Assembly: GCA_020850325.1 (NCBI GenBank)
Contig: JADZEW010000008.1
Span: 310,001-374,000 of the forward strand
From: Methanoregulaceae archaeon
Lineage (GTDB): Bacteria; Armatimonadota; Fimbriimonadia; Fimbriimonadales; Fimbriimonadaceae
Direction of reading: 5' to 3'
Length of the DNA: 64,000 nucleotides
How positions within the stretch are numbered: position 1 is the stretch's first letter; each line of letters starts with the position of its first letter. Under the pieces are notes generated by a model. The model ran no database searches and was not told the DNA's origin. It worked only from the letters and a program-made list of their open reading frames with translations. Position numbers and translations under genes: made by a program. Positions 1 through 8,945 of this stretch are shown here, piece after piece.

Positions 1-774
1 TGGATGGATGGCGACGCTCTCCGCGTTGAGCCCAGTCCAGCTATCGCTCAGGCCTGTCCAGGAACTCCCGCCATTCGTTGACTTCCACACTCCGCCGCCC
101 GCGGAGGTGGTGTAGATGATCGAAGCGTTCGAGGGAGCGTAGGCGATGGCTGACTTGCGCCCGCTGAGGGGCCTCTTGCCGTAATAGGTCGAGTACGGGA
201 TGTCGAGATTCTTCGGGCCGACGTATTGGAAGCTGCCCGACGGCGCGAGGCTTCCCCCGACTCGGGGCCATTCCGCGGGCGGCATCTGATCGCGGTGTTG
301 GGTGGCTTCGTACATCCAGCGGGGATCCCAGTTGCCGTTCTGGTCGCTGCGCGTTTGAAGAAACCACTCGAGGGCCCGGTAAAACCCGTTGCCAAGCTTG
401 TCGCCGCGTTCTCTGGCCATGCTGGCGGGGAAGCCGGTCATCACATCATAGCGGGCATTGACGAACTTCAGATACTGGCGAACAGAGGTGAGGCTGCTCG
501 TGTCGGGAGCAAGCGCCGTTGCGGGCATCACGTACTTCACTTTCGGGGCCAGCTGTGCCTGCGCGACCTCGAAAGCAACGCCTGGTTTCAAGGCGATGAC
601 GAAGAATCCGGAAGGATCTTGGCGCGTAATCTCGCCCACAGGTACGGCAATCTCTTTGGCTCTCTCAAGTGTGAGCTTGTGCTCGCCAATAATCAGGTCG
701 TCGGCCGCGAGGGCGGTTACCGCGGCCAGCAGACAGGCGAGCAGCGTGACAGGCTTCAACATCGATCCAGACAT
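1..774 (-). CDS. Secreted BNR/sortilin-type repeat protein, 5' part (runs off the window)
   Basis: The frame is open from the ATG at 774 to the window edge, giving 258 codons of an incomplete protein. An AGGAG five bases upstream supports this start; a second in-frame ATG lies at 762. The first 24 residues (LKPVTLLACLLAAVTALA core) are a Sec signal peptide. About 140 residues of unrecognised sequence follow. Near the window edge the protein enters a motif of the type IIYTTSAGGGVWKSTNGGSSW, a typical BNR/Asp-box blade of sialidase- or sortilin-like beta-propellers. Such proteins are exported and large, and their function is usually unknown. The gene is divergent from the GGDEF gene at 951. The propeller assignment rests on one repeat only. 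Confidence 0.8.
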   Translation of the reverse strand, partial: MSGSMLKPVTLLACLLAAVTALAADDLIIGEHKLTLERAKEIAVPVGEITRQDPSGFFVIALKPGVAFEVAQAQLAPKVKYVMPATALAPDTSSLTSVRQYLKFVNARYDVMTGFPASMARERGDKLGNGFYRALEWFLQTRSDQNGNWDPRWMYEATQHRDQMPPAEWPRVGGSLAPSGSFQYVGPKNLDIPYSTYYGKRPLSGRKSAIAYAPSNASIIYTTSAGGGVWKSTNGGSSWTGLSDSWTGLNAESVAIHP

Positions 775-950
775 GATTCTCCTAAAACACCGCTTCGCCA
801 CGCCCTTGCCGCTTACGAGCAGTACTCAACTAGGATAACGGACGGTTCGAGATTTGGTGGTCGTTCGACCGTTGTTCAGACGAAACCTGGCAATACTCTG
901 GGCGTTCGAGACCTGCTTAGCCTCCGATGATTCAATCGGGAGGGAAACCG

Positions 951-2408
951 ATGGGTGGCCAGGCGAAGCGTAAATCGAGTCCATGGAAGCGAATTCTGAT
1001 CGTCGAAGACGATTCGGTTTCCGCATTGCTGCTTCGAAAGGTCCTCGAACAGAAGGGCTATGACGTCACCCACGCCGTCAACGGCGTTGAAGCGCTCGAG
1101 AAGTTTAAAGAGTCCGACTTCCGGGTCGTCATCTCCGACTGGATGATGCCGGAGATGGACGGTATCGAACTTTGCGAACGACTCAGGAAGTCCGCCGCCG
1201 GCTACGTTTATGTAATCCTGCTTAGCGCAAAGAGCCAGCGTGAAGACTCGTTGGGAGCGTATGAAGCAGGCGTCGATGACTTCCTTACCAAGCCGCTCGA
1301 CCGTGAAGAACTGCTAGCCCGATTGAAGGTAGCTCATCGCGTTCTCGCCGCTGAGGACTCACTTCGCCGCCAGCAGGAAGAACTCAAACTGGCAGGCGAG
1401 CGCCTGACGAACATGAACGATCGGCTCACCCTGGCCTCCCGCCGCTTTGAGGAATTGTTCAGCGACCTCCCGGTCGCGTGTTTCACTTTCAACCGCGAAG
1501 GACTGATTCACGAGTGGAACTGTGCGGCTGCCGATCTCTTTGGCGAGCATCCTGAATCGGCGCTCATGAAACCGGTTTGGGAGGCTTTCAAGGGCCGCGA
1601 CGCGGGATTCTGGAATCAAGAACTCGTCAGGGACATCTTTGAAGGGAAAGCTCAGCAAGGGGTCGATTGGGTGCACATGTCGCCGGGACACGGGGAGCGC
1701 CATCTCATTTGCAATGTGATTCCGATGCACGGTGTCAATGGCGAGGTCCTAGGGGGAATTGCAACTAATCAGGACATTACCGAGCGTCGCCAGGCCGAGC
1801 AGTGCATCAAGACGTTTGCCCGCGACCTCGAACTGCAGAAGCGCGCCCTGGAAGAAGCCAACGAGAGGCTTTCAGCTCTGGCTGTAACCGATGGTCTGAC
1901 GGGGGTTTGGAACCACCGCCGTTTCCGCGAGGAACTCGAGAACGACTTCGGCGATGTGAAGCGCCGCAAGAACTTCTCCGTCGTGCTTATCGACGTCGAT
2001 CACTTCAAGGCGTTCAACGACACGTTCGGCCATCCCGCGGGCGATGAGGTTTTGAAGAAGGTGGCCGAAATCTTGCAGCGCTGTTCTCGCGACAACGAAA
2101 TGGTAGCGCGGTACGGCGGTGAAGAGTTCTCGATCGTTCTGTCGGATACCGACATGACCTCCGCAGTGGCCGTCGCAGAACGCATGCGGCAAGCGATCGA
2201 ATGTGAAGCATGGCCTCTGCGAGAAATCACGGTGAGCCTTGGTGTTGCCACCTCGCGCTTCGATGACGACTCGCCGGAGGATGCGCTTCTCCGAGCGGAC
2301 GCTGCCTTGTACTACAGCAAGGAAAACGGTCGAAATCGGGTGAGTCACTTCGACACGATGTCTCACCAGGACGACAGCCAGCATCTGGCTCTGAAGCGTC
2401 CAGCCTGA
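951..2408 (+). CDS. Response regulator with PAS and GGDEF domains (diguanylate cyclase)
   Basis: A 485-residue cytoplasmic signalling protein. Residues 5-130 form a receiver domain with the acidic pair in VEDD, phospho-acceptor Asp63 in SDWMMPE and the conserved Lys114 in LTKP. A coiled linker leads to a PAS domain (about 170-285), a second coil and a GGDEF domain with an intact GGEEF at 389-393, so c-di-GMP synthesis is expected. The residues where an RxxD inhibitory site would sit read RDNE, so product inhibition may be weak. An in-frame ATG at 927 exists, but a GGGAGGG at 938-944, six bases from the ATG at 951, favours the later start. It stands alone, so its sensor kinase is elsewhere. 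Confidence 0.93.
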   Translation: MGGQAKRKSSPWKRILIVEDDSVSALLLRKVLEQKGYDVTHAVNGVEALEKFKESDFRVVISDWMMPEMDGIELCERLRKSAAGYVYVILLSAKSQREDSLGAYEAGVDDFLTKPLDREELLARLKVAHRVLAAEDSLRRQQEELKLAGERLTNMNDRLTLASRRFEELFSDLPVACFTFNREGLIHEWNCAAADLFGEHPESALMKPVWEAFKGRDAGFWNQELVRDIFEGKAQQGVDWVHMSPGHGERHLICNVIPMHGVNGEVLGGIATNQDITERRQAEQCIKTFARDLELQKRALEEANERLSALAVTDGLTGVWNHRRFREELENDFGDVKRRKNFSVVLIDVDHFKAFNDTFGHPAGDEVLKKVAEILQRCSRDNEMVARYGGEEFSIVLSDTDMTSAVAVAERMRQAIECEAWPLREITVSLGVATSRFDDDSPEDALLRADAALYYSKENGRNRVSHFDTMSHQDDSQHLALKRPA

Positions 2409-2414
2409 CGGATT

Positions 2415-2478
2415 GCTTAAGATGGCTCGGGTTGACTCAGGCTGGTTCCGGTTCGCACGGATTGGCTCGGTTCGCCCA
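2415..2478. repeat. Low-complexity G/T-rich intergenic tract
   Basis: Imperfect, roughly 18-base units rich in GGTT, GGCTCGG and GGTTCG words lie between the GGDEF gene and the sugar isomerase gene. They are similar in style, but not identical, to tracts at 4509-4552, 4644-4690, 24619-24672 and 39784-39832. No open frame or terminator fits it. Confidence 0.4.
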
Positions 2479-2532
2479 GACTCCGTGTAAGTCCGTGCCA
2501 ATCAAGCAGAACTTTAGCTGGCTTGCGTCAAA

Positions 2533-3405
2533 ATGCCGTGCATGTTGTTGAAGTCGCTCAACTATTGGTCGGTGCCCGGGGGGCTTGAAGGCACGCTCGA
2601 CCCCATCGAGTTCATCCGAATCGCGGCGGCGCACCGCTTCCCGGCAGTCGAGATCGCCATCGGCGAGCCAGGATCCGCGTTCGGCACCGATGCAACGGAA
2701 TCTCGATGCCGTGAGATTCTGGCGGCAGCGGCATCGCACGGCGTGGCAGTCGCGAGTACCGCAAGCGGACTCTATTGGGGTCGCAGCTTGGCCGACGGCG
2801 ATCCAGACGTCCGAGCCCAAGCTCGCACCGATCTCGAGACGATGCTCCAGATCGCGAACTGGCTTGGCGTCAAGACGCACCTGACCATTCCCGGCACCGT
2901 CGACGTTTTCTTCATGCCCGACCGGCCGGTGCTGAGCTACGCTCACGTGTGGCAGCACGCGACCGAAGGCATCCGATCGTTGCTGCAGGCGGCTGAGCAG
3001 AACGGCGTTCGCATGGGCATCGAGAACGTCTGGAATCGGTTCTTGCTGAGTCCCGCCGAGATGGCGTCGTTTATCGACCAGTTCGGCAGTCCGTGGGTTG
3101 GAGCTTACGTCGATGTCGGCAATCTCCAGCCCTTCGGATACGCCGAGGACTGGTTGCGTCATCTTGGTTCGCGTGTGGTCGGGATTCATTTCAAGGACTT
3201 CCGCCGCAGCGTCGGGAACATCGACGGATTCGTTGACCTGCTGGAGGGCGACGTGAACTGGCCAGAGGTGATGGAGGCCATCCGCGAGATCGGCTACGAA
3301 GGCCCGCTTGTTGCGGAGATGATCCCGTACTACCGGCACTATCCCCTCGTGCGTGTCGCCAACACGTCGAACGCAATGGATGCCATCCTTGGACTCACCT
3401 CATGA
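2533..3405 (+). CDS. Sugar phosphate isomerase/epimerase (xylose isomerase-like TIM barrel)
   Basis: A 290-residue protein with the features of the AP-endonuclease-2/xylose-isomerase-like TIM barrel: GVRMGIENVWNRF near residue 160, YVDVGNLQPFG with the metal-binding Asp, VVGIHFKDFRR with His and Asp, and a C-terminal YEGPLVAEMIPY. In this superfamily these residues bind a divalent metal. Members interconvert ketoses or inositol derivatives, but the substrate cannot be read from sequence. No signal peptide is present, so it is cytoplasmic. Its stop overlaps the start of the oxidoreductase at 3402 in an ATGA, so the two are translationally coupled and probably act on the same sugar or polyol. 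Confidence 0.88.
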   Translation: MPCMLLKSLNYWSVPGGLEGTLDPIEFIRIAAAHRFPAVEIAIGEPGSAFGTDATESRCREILAAAASHGVAVASTASGLYWGRSLADGDPDVRAQARTDLETMLQIANWLGVKTHLTIPGTVDVFFMPDRPVLSYAHVWQHATEGIRSLLQAAEQNGVRMGIENVWNRFLLSPAEMASFIDQFGSPWVGAYVDVGNLQPFGYAEDWLRHLGSRVVGIHFKDFRRSVGNIDGFVDLLEGDVNWPEVMEAIREIGYEGPLVAEMIPYYRHYPLVRVANTSNAMDAILGLTS

Positions 3406-4508
3406 ACTTTGGTGTTGTCGGCTGGGGGCTTCGCAAGCAACTTCCTAAGCTTGCACATCAACCCGAGCGGGGCTGGCATCTGACGGCGCTCGCCGATCCC
3501 AATGGGGAAGCGCGAGACGATTTTGCTGCCTTCACGGGCGGGACGACGGTTGCCGATTATCGGGGACTGCTGGAACATAAGCTTGACGGTGCCTTTATCC
3601 TGTCGCCGGATTGGCTGCACGTGGAGCACGCGGTGGCCTTTCTCGAGGCGGGCATCCCGGTCTATCTCGAAAAGCCCATGGCGATCACCGTCGCCGACTG
3701 CGACACGATCCTGGCTGCTGCGGAGCGAACCGGTACCAAGCTGTACCTTGGCCATAACATGCGCCATTTTCCAGTGGTGCAAACCCTTCGCGATTTCATC
3801 CAGTCTGGCGCGATAGGCAAGGTCCAGACCGCGTGGTGTCGCCACTTCGTCAGCTACGGTGGGGAAGCGTACTACCGAGATTGGCACGCTGACCGATCTC
3901 GCTCGACCGGGTTGCTGCTACAGAAGGGCTCGCACGATCTCGACGTCTTGCACTGGCTATGCGGCGGATATTCGAAGCGGGTGACCGCGATGGGTCGCTT
4001 GGCGGTGTATGGGGATCAGACCGAGAGGCTGCCCGAAGGCGAAAACTACCCGGTGGCCTTTGAGCGGACGTGGCCGCCGCGCTCGCTGAAGCCCGTCTAT
4101 CATACGGTCGACGTCGAGGATGTCAACGTCATGCTCATGGAGATGGACAACGGCGTCTTGGCCACCTATCAGCAGTGCCACTTCACGCCTGACGCGTGGC
4201 GCAACTACACGATCATCGGCGACGAGGGTCGGATCGAGAACTTCGGGGATGGCCCCGGCGCGGTGGTGCGACTGTGGAACCAGAACCACCACGCGTACCG
4301 CGAGAATGGTGATATGGAACTGGTTATTCCCGAAGCCGAAGGCCCGCACGCAGGTGCCGATCACCGGATCATCGAGGAGTTTGTCGGCTACCTTGAGGAT
4401 CGCGTCGTGCCGATCACGTCGCCCTGGGCGGCCCGCATGGCGGTGGCAACCGGAGTCGCGGCTACGGAATCGTTGCGGCACGGGTCGGTGCCGGTGGACG
4501 TGTCTTAG
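3402..4508 (+). CDS. Gfo/Idh/MocA family oxidoreductase
   Basis: A 368-residue NAD(P)-dependent dehydrogenase-like protein. The N-terminal Rossmann fold starts at GVVGWGLRKQ (a variant of GxGxxG). The family EKP motif (PVYLEKPMAITV) lies near residue 90 and carries the conserved catalytic-region lysine. GHNMRHFPVV and KGSHDLDVLHWL, containing the usual catalytic-region His, follow in the C-terminal alpha/beta domain. Members oxidise or reduce sugars, inositols and related compounds. It overlaps the preceding isomerase by four bases, so the pair is most simply a sugar or polyol catabolic unit. The exact substrate is unknown. There is no signal peptide. Confidence 0.9.
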   Translation: MNFGVVGWGLRKQLPKLAHQPERGWHLTALADPNGEARDDFAAFTGGTTVADYRGLLEHKLDGAFILSPDWLHVEHAVAFLEAGIPVYLEKPMAITVADCDTILAAAERTGTKLYLGHNMRHFPVVQTLRDFIQSGAIGKVQTAWCRHFVSYGGEAYYRDWHADRSRSTGLLLQKGSHDLDVLHWLCGGYSKRVTAMGRLAVYGDQTERLPEGENYPVAFERTWPPRSLKPVYHTVDVEDVNVMLMEMDNGVLATYQQCHFTPDAWRNYTIIGDEGRIENFGDGPGAVVRLWNQNHHAYRENGDMELVIPEAEGPHAGADHRIIEEFVGYLEDRVVPITSPWAARMAVATGVAATESLRHGSVPVDVS

Positions 4509-4713
4509 CGCGTTGGCGTGTTGGTCTGGTTAGATTGTTAGATTGTTGGATGCTTCGACGTCTGGACTTTTGCCATCCGAGCCAAGAGCGTCCGAGGGCT
4601 CAACCGATGCGCGCAGGAAACATCCAGATGGGGCGGAGCAACAGCATCCCAACACTCCAACGTACCAACACGCCAACAAGCCAAGACACGTCATCTTGTA
4701 CACTAGGTTCAAT
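4509..4713. repeat. Intergenic region with inverted G/T-rich and C/A-rich arms
   Basis: The left arm (about 4509-4552) is G/T-rich and the right arm (about 4644-4690) is C/A-rich. The arms are partly complementary and share GTTGGCGTGTTGGT in opposite orientations, with further matches (GTTGGATGC, TCTGGA). The strand could fold into a long imperfect hairpin. The frame of the next gene stays open across most of this region, but it lacks coding character, and the conserved GlpX sequence begins only at 4714. Confidence 0.5.
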
Positions 4714-5658
4714 ATGGATCGAATCCACCTAGACTTTCTCCGCGTCACCGAAGCCGCGGCGCTTTCCAGCGCACGGTGGGTCGGTAAGGGCGATCGCAAC
4801 TCCGCCGATCAGGCCGCCTGCGAAGCGATGCGCAGCGTTCTCAACGAACTCGATATGCGAGGCGTCATCGTCATCGGCGAGGGCGAGCGCGACGAAGCGC
4901 CGATGCTCTTCATCGGCGAGGAGCTCGGCTCGGGCAATGGACCGGTAGTGCATATCGCCGTCGACCCGCTCGAAGGTACGAACCTCTGCGCGAACGGCAC
5001 GCCAAACGCGATCGCCGTCCTGGCCGCCGCGGTCGAGGGCGAGGGCTTTCTGATGCACGCGCCCGACTGCTATATGGAGAAGCTCGTCGTGGGCGAGGAA
5101 TGCGTGGGCGTGATCGATATCACGCTGCCCCCGCGCGTGAATCTCCGGCTCATGGCCAAGGCTCTGGGTAAGACGATGGACGAACTGATCATCGGGGTCC
5201 TCGAGCGGCCTCGTCACGACGAACTCATCGCCGAGATCCGCGGGGCCGGCGCCCGGGTCCATCTGATCCCTGATGGCGACCTCAGCGTCGCGATTGCGGC
5301 GCTCGATCCCGACTCGGGAATCGACGGCTTGATGGGCATCGGTGGCGCTCCAGAGGGCGTCATTTCAGCCGCCGCGGTCCAGTGTCGCGGAGGCGAGATG
5401 CAGGCGCGGCTGCGTTTCAGCAGCGAAGAGCAACGCGAGCGGACGCTGAAGATGGGCGTCAAGGACCTCGACGCGGTTTTCCGCACCGAGGATCTGGCCC
5501 GCGGCAACGTCATGTTCGCCGCGACCGGCATCACGTCGGGAGACTTGCTCAAGGGTGTGCGGTATCGCCGCGACTACGCCACCACGGAGTCGATTCTGAT
5601 GAACTCCAAGACGCGCACCATTCGGCGCATCGAGACGATGCACCTGGAAGCTGGGTAG
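4714..5658 (+). CDS. glpX: Class II fructose-1,6-bisphosphatase
   Basis: A 314-residue cytoplasmic enzyme hydrolysing fructose 1,6-bisphosphate to fructose 6-phosphate in gluconeogenesis. GlpX-family motifs are clear: RWVGKGDRNSADQAA, IGEGERDEAPML and VDPLEGTNLCANG (metal and phosphate binding), then GIGGAPEGVISAAA with the GG(A)PEG loop. Length agrees with the family (about 310-335). The frame extends upstream to 4543, but that part is low-complexity intergenic repeat. The ATG at 4714 matches family N-termini and has TACACT at 4699-4704, nine bases upstream, as a possible -10 of a nearly leaderless mRNA. No Shine-Dalgarno sequence is visible. Confidence 0.95.
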   Translation: MDRIHLDFLRVTEAAALSSARWVGKGDRNSADQAACEAMRSVLNELDMRGVIVIGEGERDEAPMLFIGEELGSGNGPVVHIAVDPLEGTNLCANGTPNAIAVLAAAVEGEGFLMHAPDCYMEKLVVGEECVGVIDITLPPRVNLRLMAKALGKTMDELIIGVLERPRHDELIAEIRGAGARVHLIPDGDLSVAIAALDPDSGIDGLMGIGGAPEGVISAAAVQCRGGEMQARLRFSSEEQRERTLKMGVKDLDAVFRTEDLARGNVMFAATGITSGDLLKGVRYRRDYATTESILMNSKTRTIRRIETMHLEAG

Positions 5659-5662
5659 CCCC

Positions 5663-6418
5663 CTAAACCTGATTGAACAGGTGGTGCAGGTACTGACCAG
5701 GCGCCTGCAGGAACGAACGTGTAATCTGGTAGTGCTCGGTGTCCTCGTACGACACTCGCTCGATACCATCAGGCGTGAACTCGTAGATCCATGCGTCCGG
5801 ATACGCCATCAAGATCGGCGAGTGGGTTGCCATGATGAACTGCGATCCTCCCTGAATCAGATCGTTCGTCCGCATGAGGAAGGCGAGCTGGCGGGCGGGC
5901 GAAAGCGCCGACTCGGGTTCGTCCAGCAGATACAGACCGTTTGCTCGCATGGACTTGAACAGGTCCAGGAACCCCTCGCCATGCGACCGAGAATGAACGT
6001 AGCCGATACGTGGCGTCCCTCCGCTTTCTTTGGCGGCCTGATCCAGGTAGCTGGCCACGTTGTAAAACGACTCCGCACGCAGGAAGAAGTCGTCGGTGGG
6101 CCGCTCCGCTCCGCGAACTAGACGCAGCGACTCGTGCAGGTCGGTGTGTGAGTCGAACGTACGGAAGCGGTGGACGCTCGCCCCACCCTCGGGGCTGAAT
6201 CCGCACAAGATGGCGAGAGCTTCGAGGAACGTGGACTTGCCCGAGCCATTCTCGCCAATGAAGATCGTGCAGCGGGGATGAAACTCGAGTCGCTCGAACG
6301 TGCGCAACGCGGGGAGGGAGAATGGAAACTCGTCCCGGTCGATCACCGAGCGGCGATCGACCTCAACCCGGCGAACGAACCCCTCTTCAAGGGGGCCGGT
6401 CGGGTCCCGCTTCTTCAC
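5663..6418 (-). CDS. AAA family ATPase (RecF/SMC-like, ABC-type fold)
   Basis: A 251-residue stand-alone ATPase. Walker A is GENGSGKS near residues 55-62. A Walker B-type LYLLDEPESALSP and a His-switch-like FIMATHSPILM follow. The layout matches small predicted ATPases of the AAA_15/AAA_21 group. The start is GTG at 6418 and shares GTGA with the stop of the upstream ABC exporter, so it is the last gene of the pdxH-exporter-ATPase unit. Its partner or substrate is unknown. It has no transmembrane segment and is unlikely to energise the exporter, which has its own nucleotide-binding domain. Confidence 0.85.
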   Translation of the reverse strand: MKKRDPTGPLEEGFVRRVEVDRRSVIDRDEFPFSLPALRTFERLEFHPRCTIFIGENGSGKSTFLEALAILCGFSPEGGASVHRFRTFDSHTDLHESLRLVRGAERPTDDFFLRAESFYNVASYLDQAAKESGGTPRIGYVHSRSHGEGFLDLFKSMRANGLYLLDEPESALSPARQLAFLMRTNDLIQGGSQFIMATHSPILMAYPDAWIYEFTPDGIERVSYEDTEHYQITRSFLQAPGQYLHHLFNQV

Positions 6419-8217
6419 GCCTCTGAGGGCTCCTCCTCTTGCGTGAACTGCTCACGCACCAGGCGCGCGTAAAGTCCACCGAGTTCGATCAACTCCTTGT
6501 GGGTGCCGCGCTCGACGACCTGTCCTTTCTGAAGAACCAAGATCTGATCGGCGGCGAGGATGGTGCTGAGCCGGTGCGCGATCGCAAAGGTCGTCCGGCC
6601 CGCCATCAGGCCCGCGAGCGACGCCTGGATCAGTCGCTCCGACTGGGTGTCGAGCGCCGACGTGGCCTCGTCGAGGATCAGCACCTTCGGGTTCTTGAGC
6701 AACACACGGGCAATCGCCAGCCGTTGCTTCTCGCCGCCGGAGAGCTTGTAGCCACGCTCGCCGACCACGGTGTCGTACCCCTCGGGCAGTCCCGCGATGT
6801 GGTCGTGGATCGCGGCGAGGCGGCACGCTTGCTCTAACTCCGCGTCGCTTGCATCCGGCTTGGCGATCCGCAGGTTCTCGCGGATCGTAGTGTGCATCAG
6901 ATAGGTCTCCTGCGTCACCGCGCCGACCGTTTCGGAAAGCGACCGGAGCGAGAGGTCGCGTAGATCAGTGCCGTCCAGCAGGACTTCGCCCCCGTCGGGA
7001 TCGTAGAGCCGGGGAATGAAGTAGGTCAGCGTCGTCTTGCCGGCCCCGCTCGGGCCAACCAGCGCCACGAGCTGCCCCGGTTCCGCCACGAACGACACCC
7101 CTTGAACGGTGGGAGTCTCGGCGTCGGCGTCGTAGGCAAAGGTCACATTCCTGAACTCCACGCGGCCGGAGATCTCGGACTGAACTAGGGCTCGCGCACC
7201 CGGCTTATCGATGATGTCGTGGGGTAAGTCGAGGTACTGGAAGATGCGCTCGAAGAGCGCGAACGAGCTCATGATCTCGACCTGCGCACTCAGCAGGCCG
7301 GTCATCGGGAAGAACATGCGGATCTGCAGGCCCGTGAAGGCGACGAGCTTGCCGACGGTGATCGACGTGTCGCCCTGGGAGATCAACAGCCACCCCGCCA
7401 GCCAGTACACAACCGCAGGGCTGACCTGGGTGATGAGCCGGATCATTCCGAAGAACAGGTACATCACCACCTGTCCGCGAATCTGCCACTTGGCAAGTTC
7501 GAGGTTCTCCTTGTCGAATCGCTGAAGGAGCACGTCGCCGTTGCCCGCGGTCTTGGTGAGCAAGATGCCGCTGACCGAGAGCGTCTCTTGCATCATCGAG
7601 TTCAGTTCGCCAGTCTGCTCTTGGATGCCGGTCCGCACTTTACGGGCGTATTCGCCGACGCCTTTGCCGATGACGAGGAAGAGCGGAACCATGCCCACGC
7701 TCAGCAGCGTGAGGCGCCAATCCATGATGGTCATCGCGATCAGCGTTGAAACGACGATGGCCAAGTTCGACAGCTGTTCGGTGATCGTGCTGCTGACGAC
7801 GTTCTGGATCCCCGCGACATCGCTGATCAGCCGGGTTTGAATCTCACCGGTCCGGGTGGCGGTGAAGAACCGCAACGACATCTGCTGCAGGTGGGCGTAT
7901 AGGCTGCCGCGGATGTCGCACATGATCTTCTGCCCGATGACCACCGACCAGTAGCCGTAGAGCAAGGTCAGCGCCGCGGCGAGAAGAACGACGATCAGCG
8001 TGGCGATCGAATACTGGATCACGACGCCGAGGTCGCGGCCCTGGATTCCCTGGTCGATGATCGTCTGGATCAGGTACGCGGGCACGATGCCCAGCACGAC
8101 CGCCACGACCACGACGAGCAACGTGAGGATCACTTGCCGTCGGTGGGGGGCGAACAGGGAGATGATGCGCCTAAACAAGGCGCGGTCGAGCGATGACTTT
8201 GAGGGTGCTTCAGACAT
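6415..8217 (-). CDS. ABC exporter, fused permease and ATPase
   Basis: A 600-residue half-transporter. Six transmembrane segments (about residues 20-310) precede a nucleotide-binding domain with Walker A GPSGAGKTT, the signature LSGGEKQR, Walker B VLILDEATSALD and the H-loop AIAHRL. The order and length match MsbA/multidrug-type homodimeric exporters that move lipids, peptides or drugs outward. The frame extends back to 8349 but would then overlap pdxH. The ATG at 8217, five bases after the pdxH stop, gives the usual N-terminus. The substrate cannot be inferred. Confidence 0.92.
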   Translation of the reverse strand: MSEAPSKSSLDRALFRRIISLFAPHRRQVILTLLVVVVAVVLGIVPAYLIQTIIDQGIQGRDLGVVIQYSIATLIVVLLAAALTLLYGYWSVVIGQKIMCDIRGSLYAHLQQMSLRFFTATRTGEIQTRLISDVAGIQNVVSSTITEQLSNLAIVVSTLIAMTIMDWRLTLLSVGMVPLFLVIGKGVGEYARKVRTGIQEQTGELNSMMQETLSVSGILLTKTAGNGDVLLQRFDKENLELAKWQIRGQVVMYLFFGMIRLITQVSPAVVYWLAGWLLISQGDTSITVGKLVAFTGLQIRMFFPMTGLLSAQVEIMSSFALFERIFQYLDLPHDIIDKPGARALVQSEISGRVEFRNVTFAYDADAETPTVQGVSFVAEPGQLVALVGPSGAGKTTLTYFIPRLYDPDGGEVLLDGTDLRDLSLRSLSETVGAVTQETYLMHTTIRENLRIAKPDASDAELEQACRLAAIHDHIAGLPEGYDTVVGERGYKLSGGEKQRLAIARVLLKNPKVLILDEATSALDTQSERLIQASLAGLMAGRTTFAIAHRLSTILAADQILVLQKGQVVERGTHKELIELGGLYARLVREQFTQEEEPSEA

Positions 8218-8222
8218 GAGGA

Positions 8223-8864
8223 TCAGGGGGCGATGCGGAAGACATCCCACGCCGCGCCCGTGCGAGCATAGACGAATCGGTCGTGGTTTCGCGCGGGCCG
8301 CCCCTGCCAGAACTCGAATCGATTCGGGATCAGGCGATAGCCACCCCAATGAGCAGGGCGTGGAAGCGCTTCGGGGTGCGCGGCGCGCAGAGCCGCCATC
8401 GTTGCCTCCAGTTCGCCTTCCGCGACGGGGCGGCTCTGCGGGCTGGCCGCGCTCGCGAGCTGAGACTCATAGGGCCGGCTGGCGAAGTAGGCCTCACTCG
8501 CCTCGGACGAGATGGGCTCGACGACGCCTTCAACCCTCACCTGGCGCTCGGTCGTGGGCCACCAATAGCAGACGCTGGCGTTGGGATTCGTTTCGAGTTG
8601 CCGCCCTTTGTCGCTCTCGTAGTTCGTGAAGAAGATGAGATTGCCGCCCTCGAGGTAGCGAAGCAACACCATGCGCACGTGCGGTTGGCCTTCGGCGTCG
8701 GCCGTAGCGAGGGCCATCGCGCTGGGTTCGATCGCGCCGTGGGTCTCGGCGTCCTGCAGCCACTGCTGCAGTTGGCGGATAGGGTCGGGATCGAGCGCCT
8801 CGCGGGTCAGCGCTGCGAACTCGTAGGTCAGTCGGTGGCCGAGAAACGCGTCGCCGCTCATCAT
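8223..8864 (-). CDS. pdxH: Pyridoxamine/pyridoxine 5'-phosphate oxidase
   Basis: A 213-residue FMN-dependent enzyme that oxidises PNP/PMP to pyridoxal 5'-phosphate, the last step of vitamin B6 cofactor synthesis. Diagnostic segments are present in order: PHVRMVLLRYLE, FFTNYESDKGRQLE, WWPTTERQVRVEG, SRPYESQLASAASPQSRPV and the C-terminal WGGYRLIPNRFEFWQGRPARNHDR, which carries the PNPOx C-terminal Arg and FMN contacts. The length is normal. It is the first gene of a minus-strand unit, five bases from the ABC exporter. Two ATGs occur in tandem at the start (8864 and 8861). Confidence 0.97.
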   Translation of the reverse strand: MMSGDAFLGHRLTYEFAALTREALDPDPIRQLQQWLQDAETHGAIEPSAMALATADAEGQPHVRMVLLRYLEGGNLIFFTNYESDKGRQLETNPNASVCYWWPTTERQVRVEGVVEPISSEASEAYFASRPYESQLASAASPQSRPVAEGELEATMAALRAAHPEALPRPAHWGGYRLIPNRFEFWQGRPARNHDRFVYARTGAAWDVFRIAP

Positions 8865-8897
8865 CTCATCGTACTTCTACGCACCCGGACAAAGAAC

Positions 8898-8926
8898 GTC
8901 GGAGCCGGCCAAAGGCCGGCTCCGAC
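8898..8926 (-). terminator. Perfect 13-bp hairpin, likely terminator of the pseudopilin-lipoprotein unit
   Basis: GTCGGAGCCGGCC and its exact complement flank an AAA loop. Read on the minus strand, the hairpin lies 20 bases after the lipoprotein stop and is followed by GTTCTTTGT, a modest U-rich tail. The perfect palindrome could also be one copy of a dispersed repeat; no second copy is in the window. Confidence 0.7.
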
Positions 8927-8945
8927 GAAGGTTTGACGAGCGGAA

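Noticed and set aside
775-950. Possible c-di-GMP riboswitch or other structured leader before the GGDEF gene
   Set aside because: No GEMM-type conserved segments could be found; only a five-pair hairpin near the ribosome site is visible.
4543-4713. N-terminal extension of the glpX frame
   Set aside because: It is low-complexity intergenic repeat; GlpX family sequence starts at ATG 4714.
8218-8349. Longer start for the ABC exporter
   Set aside because: The extension overlaps the pdxH coding end in another frame and has no exporter-like sequence.
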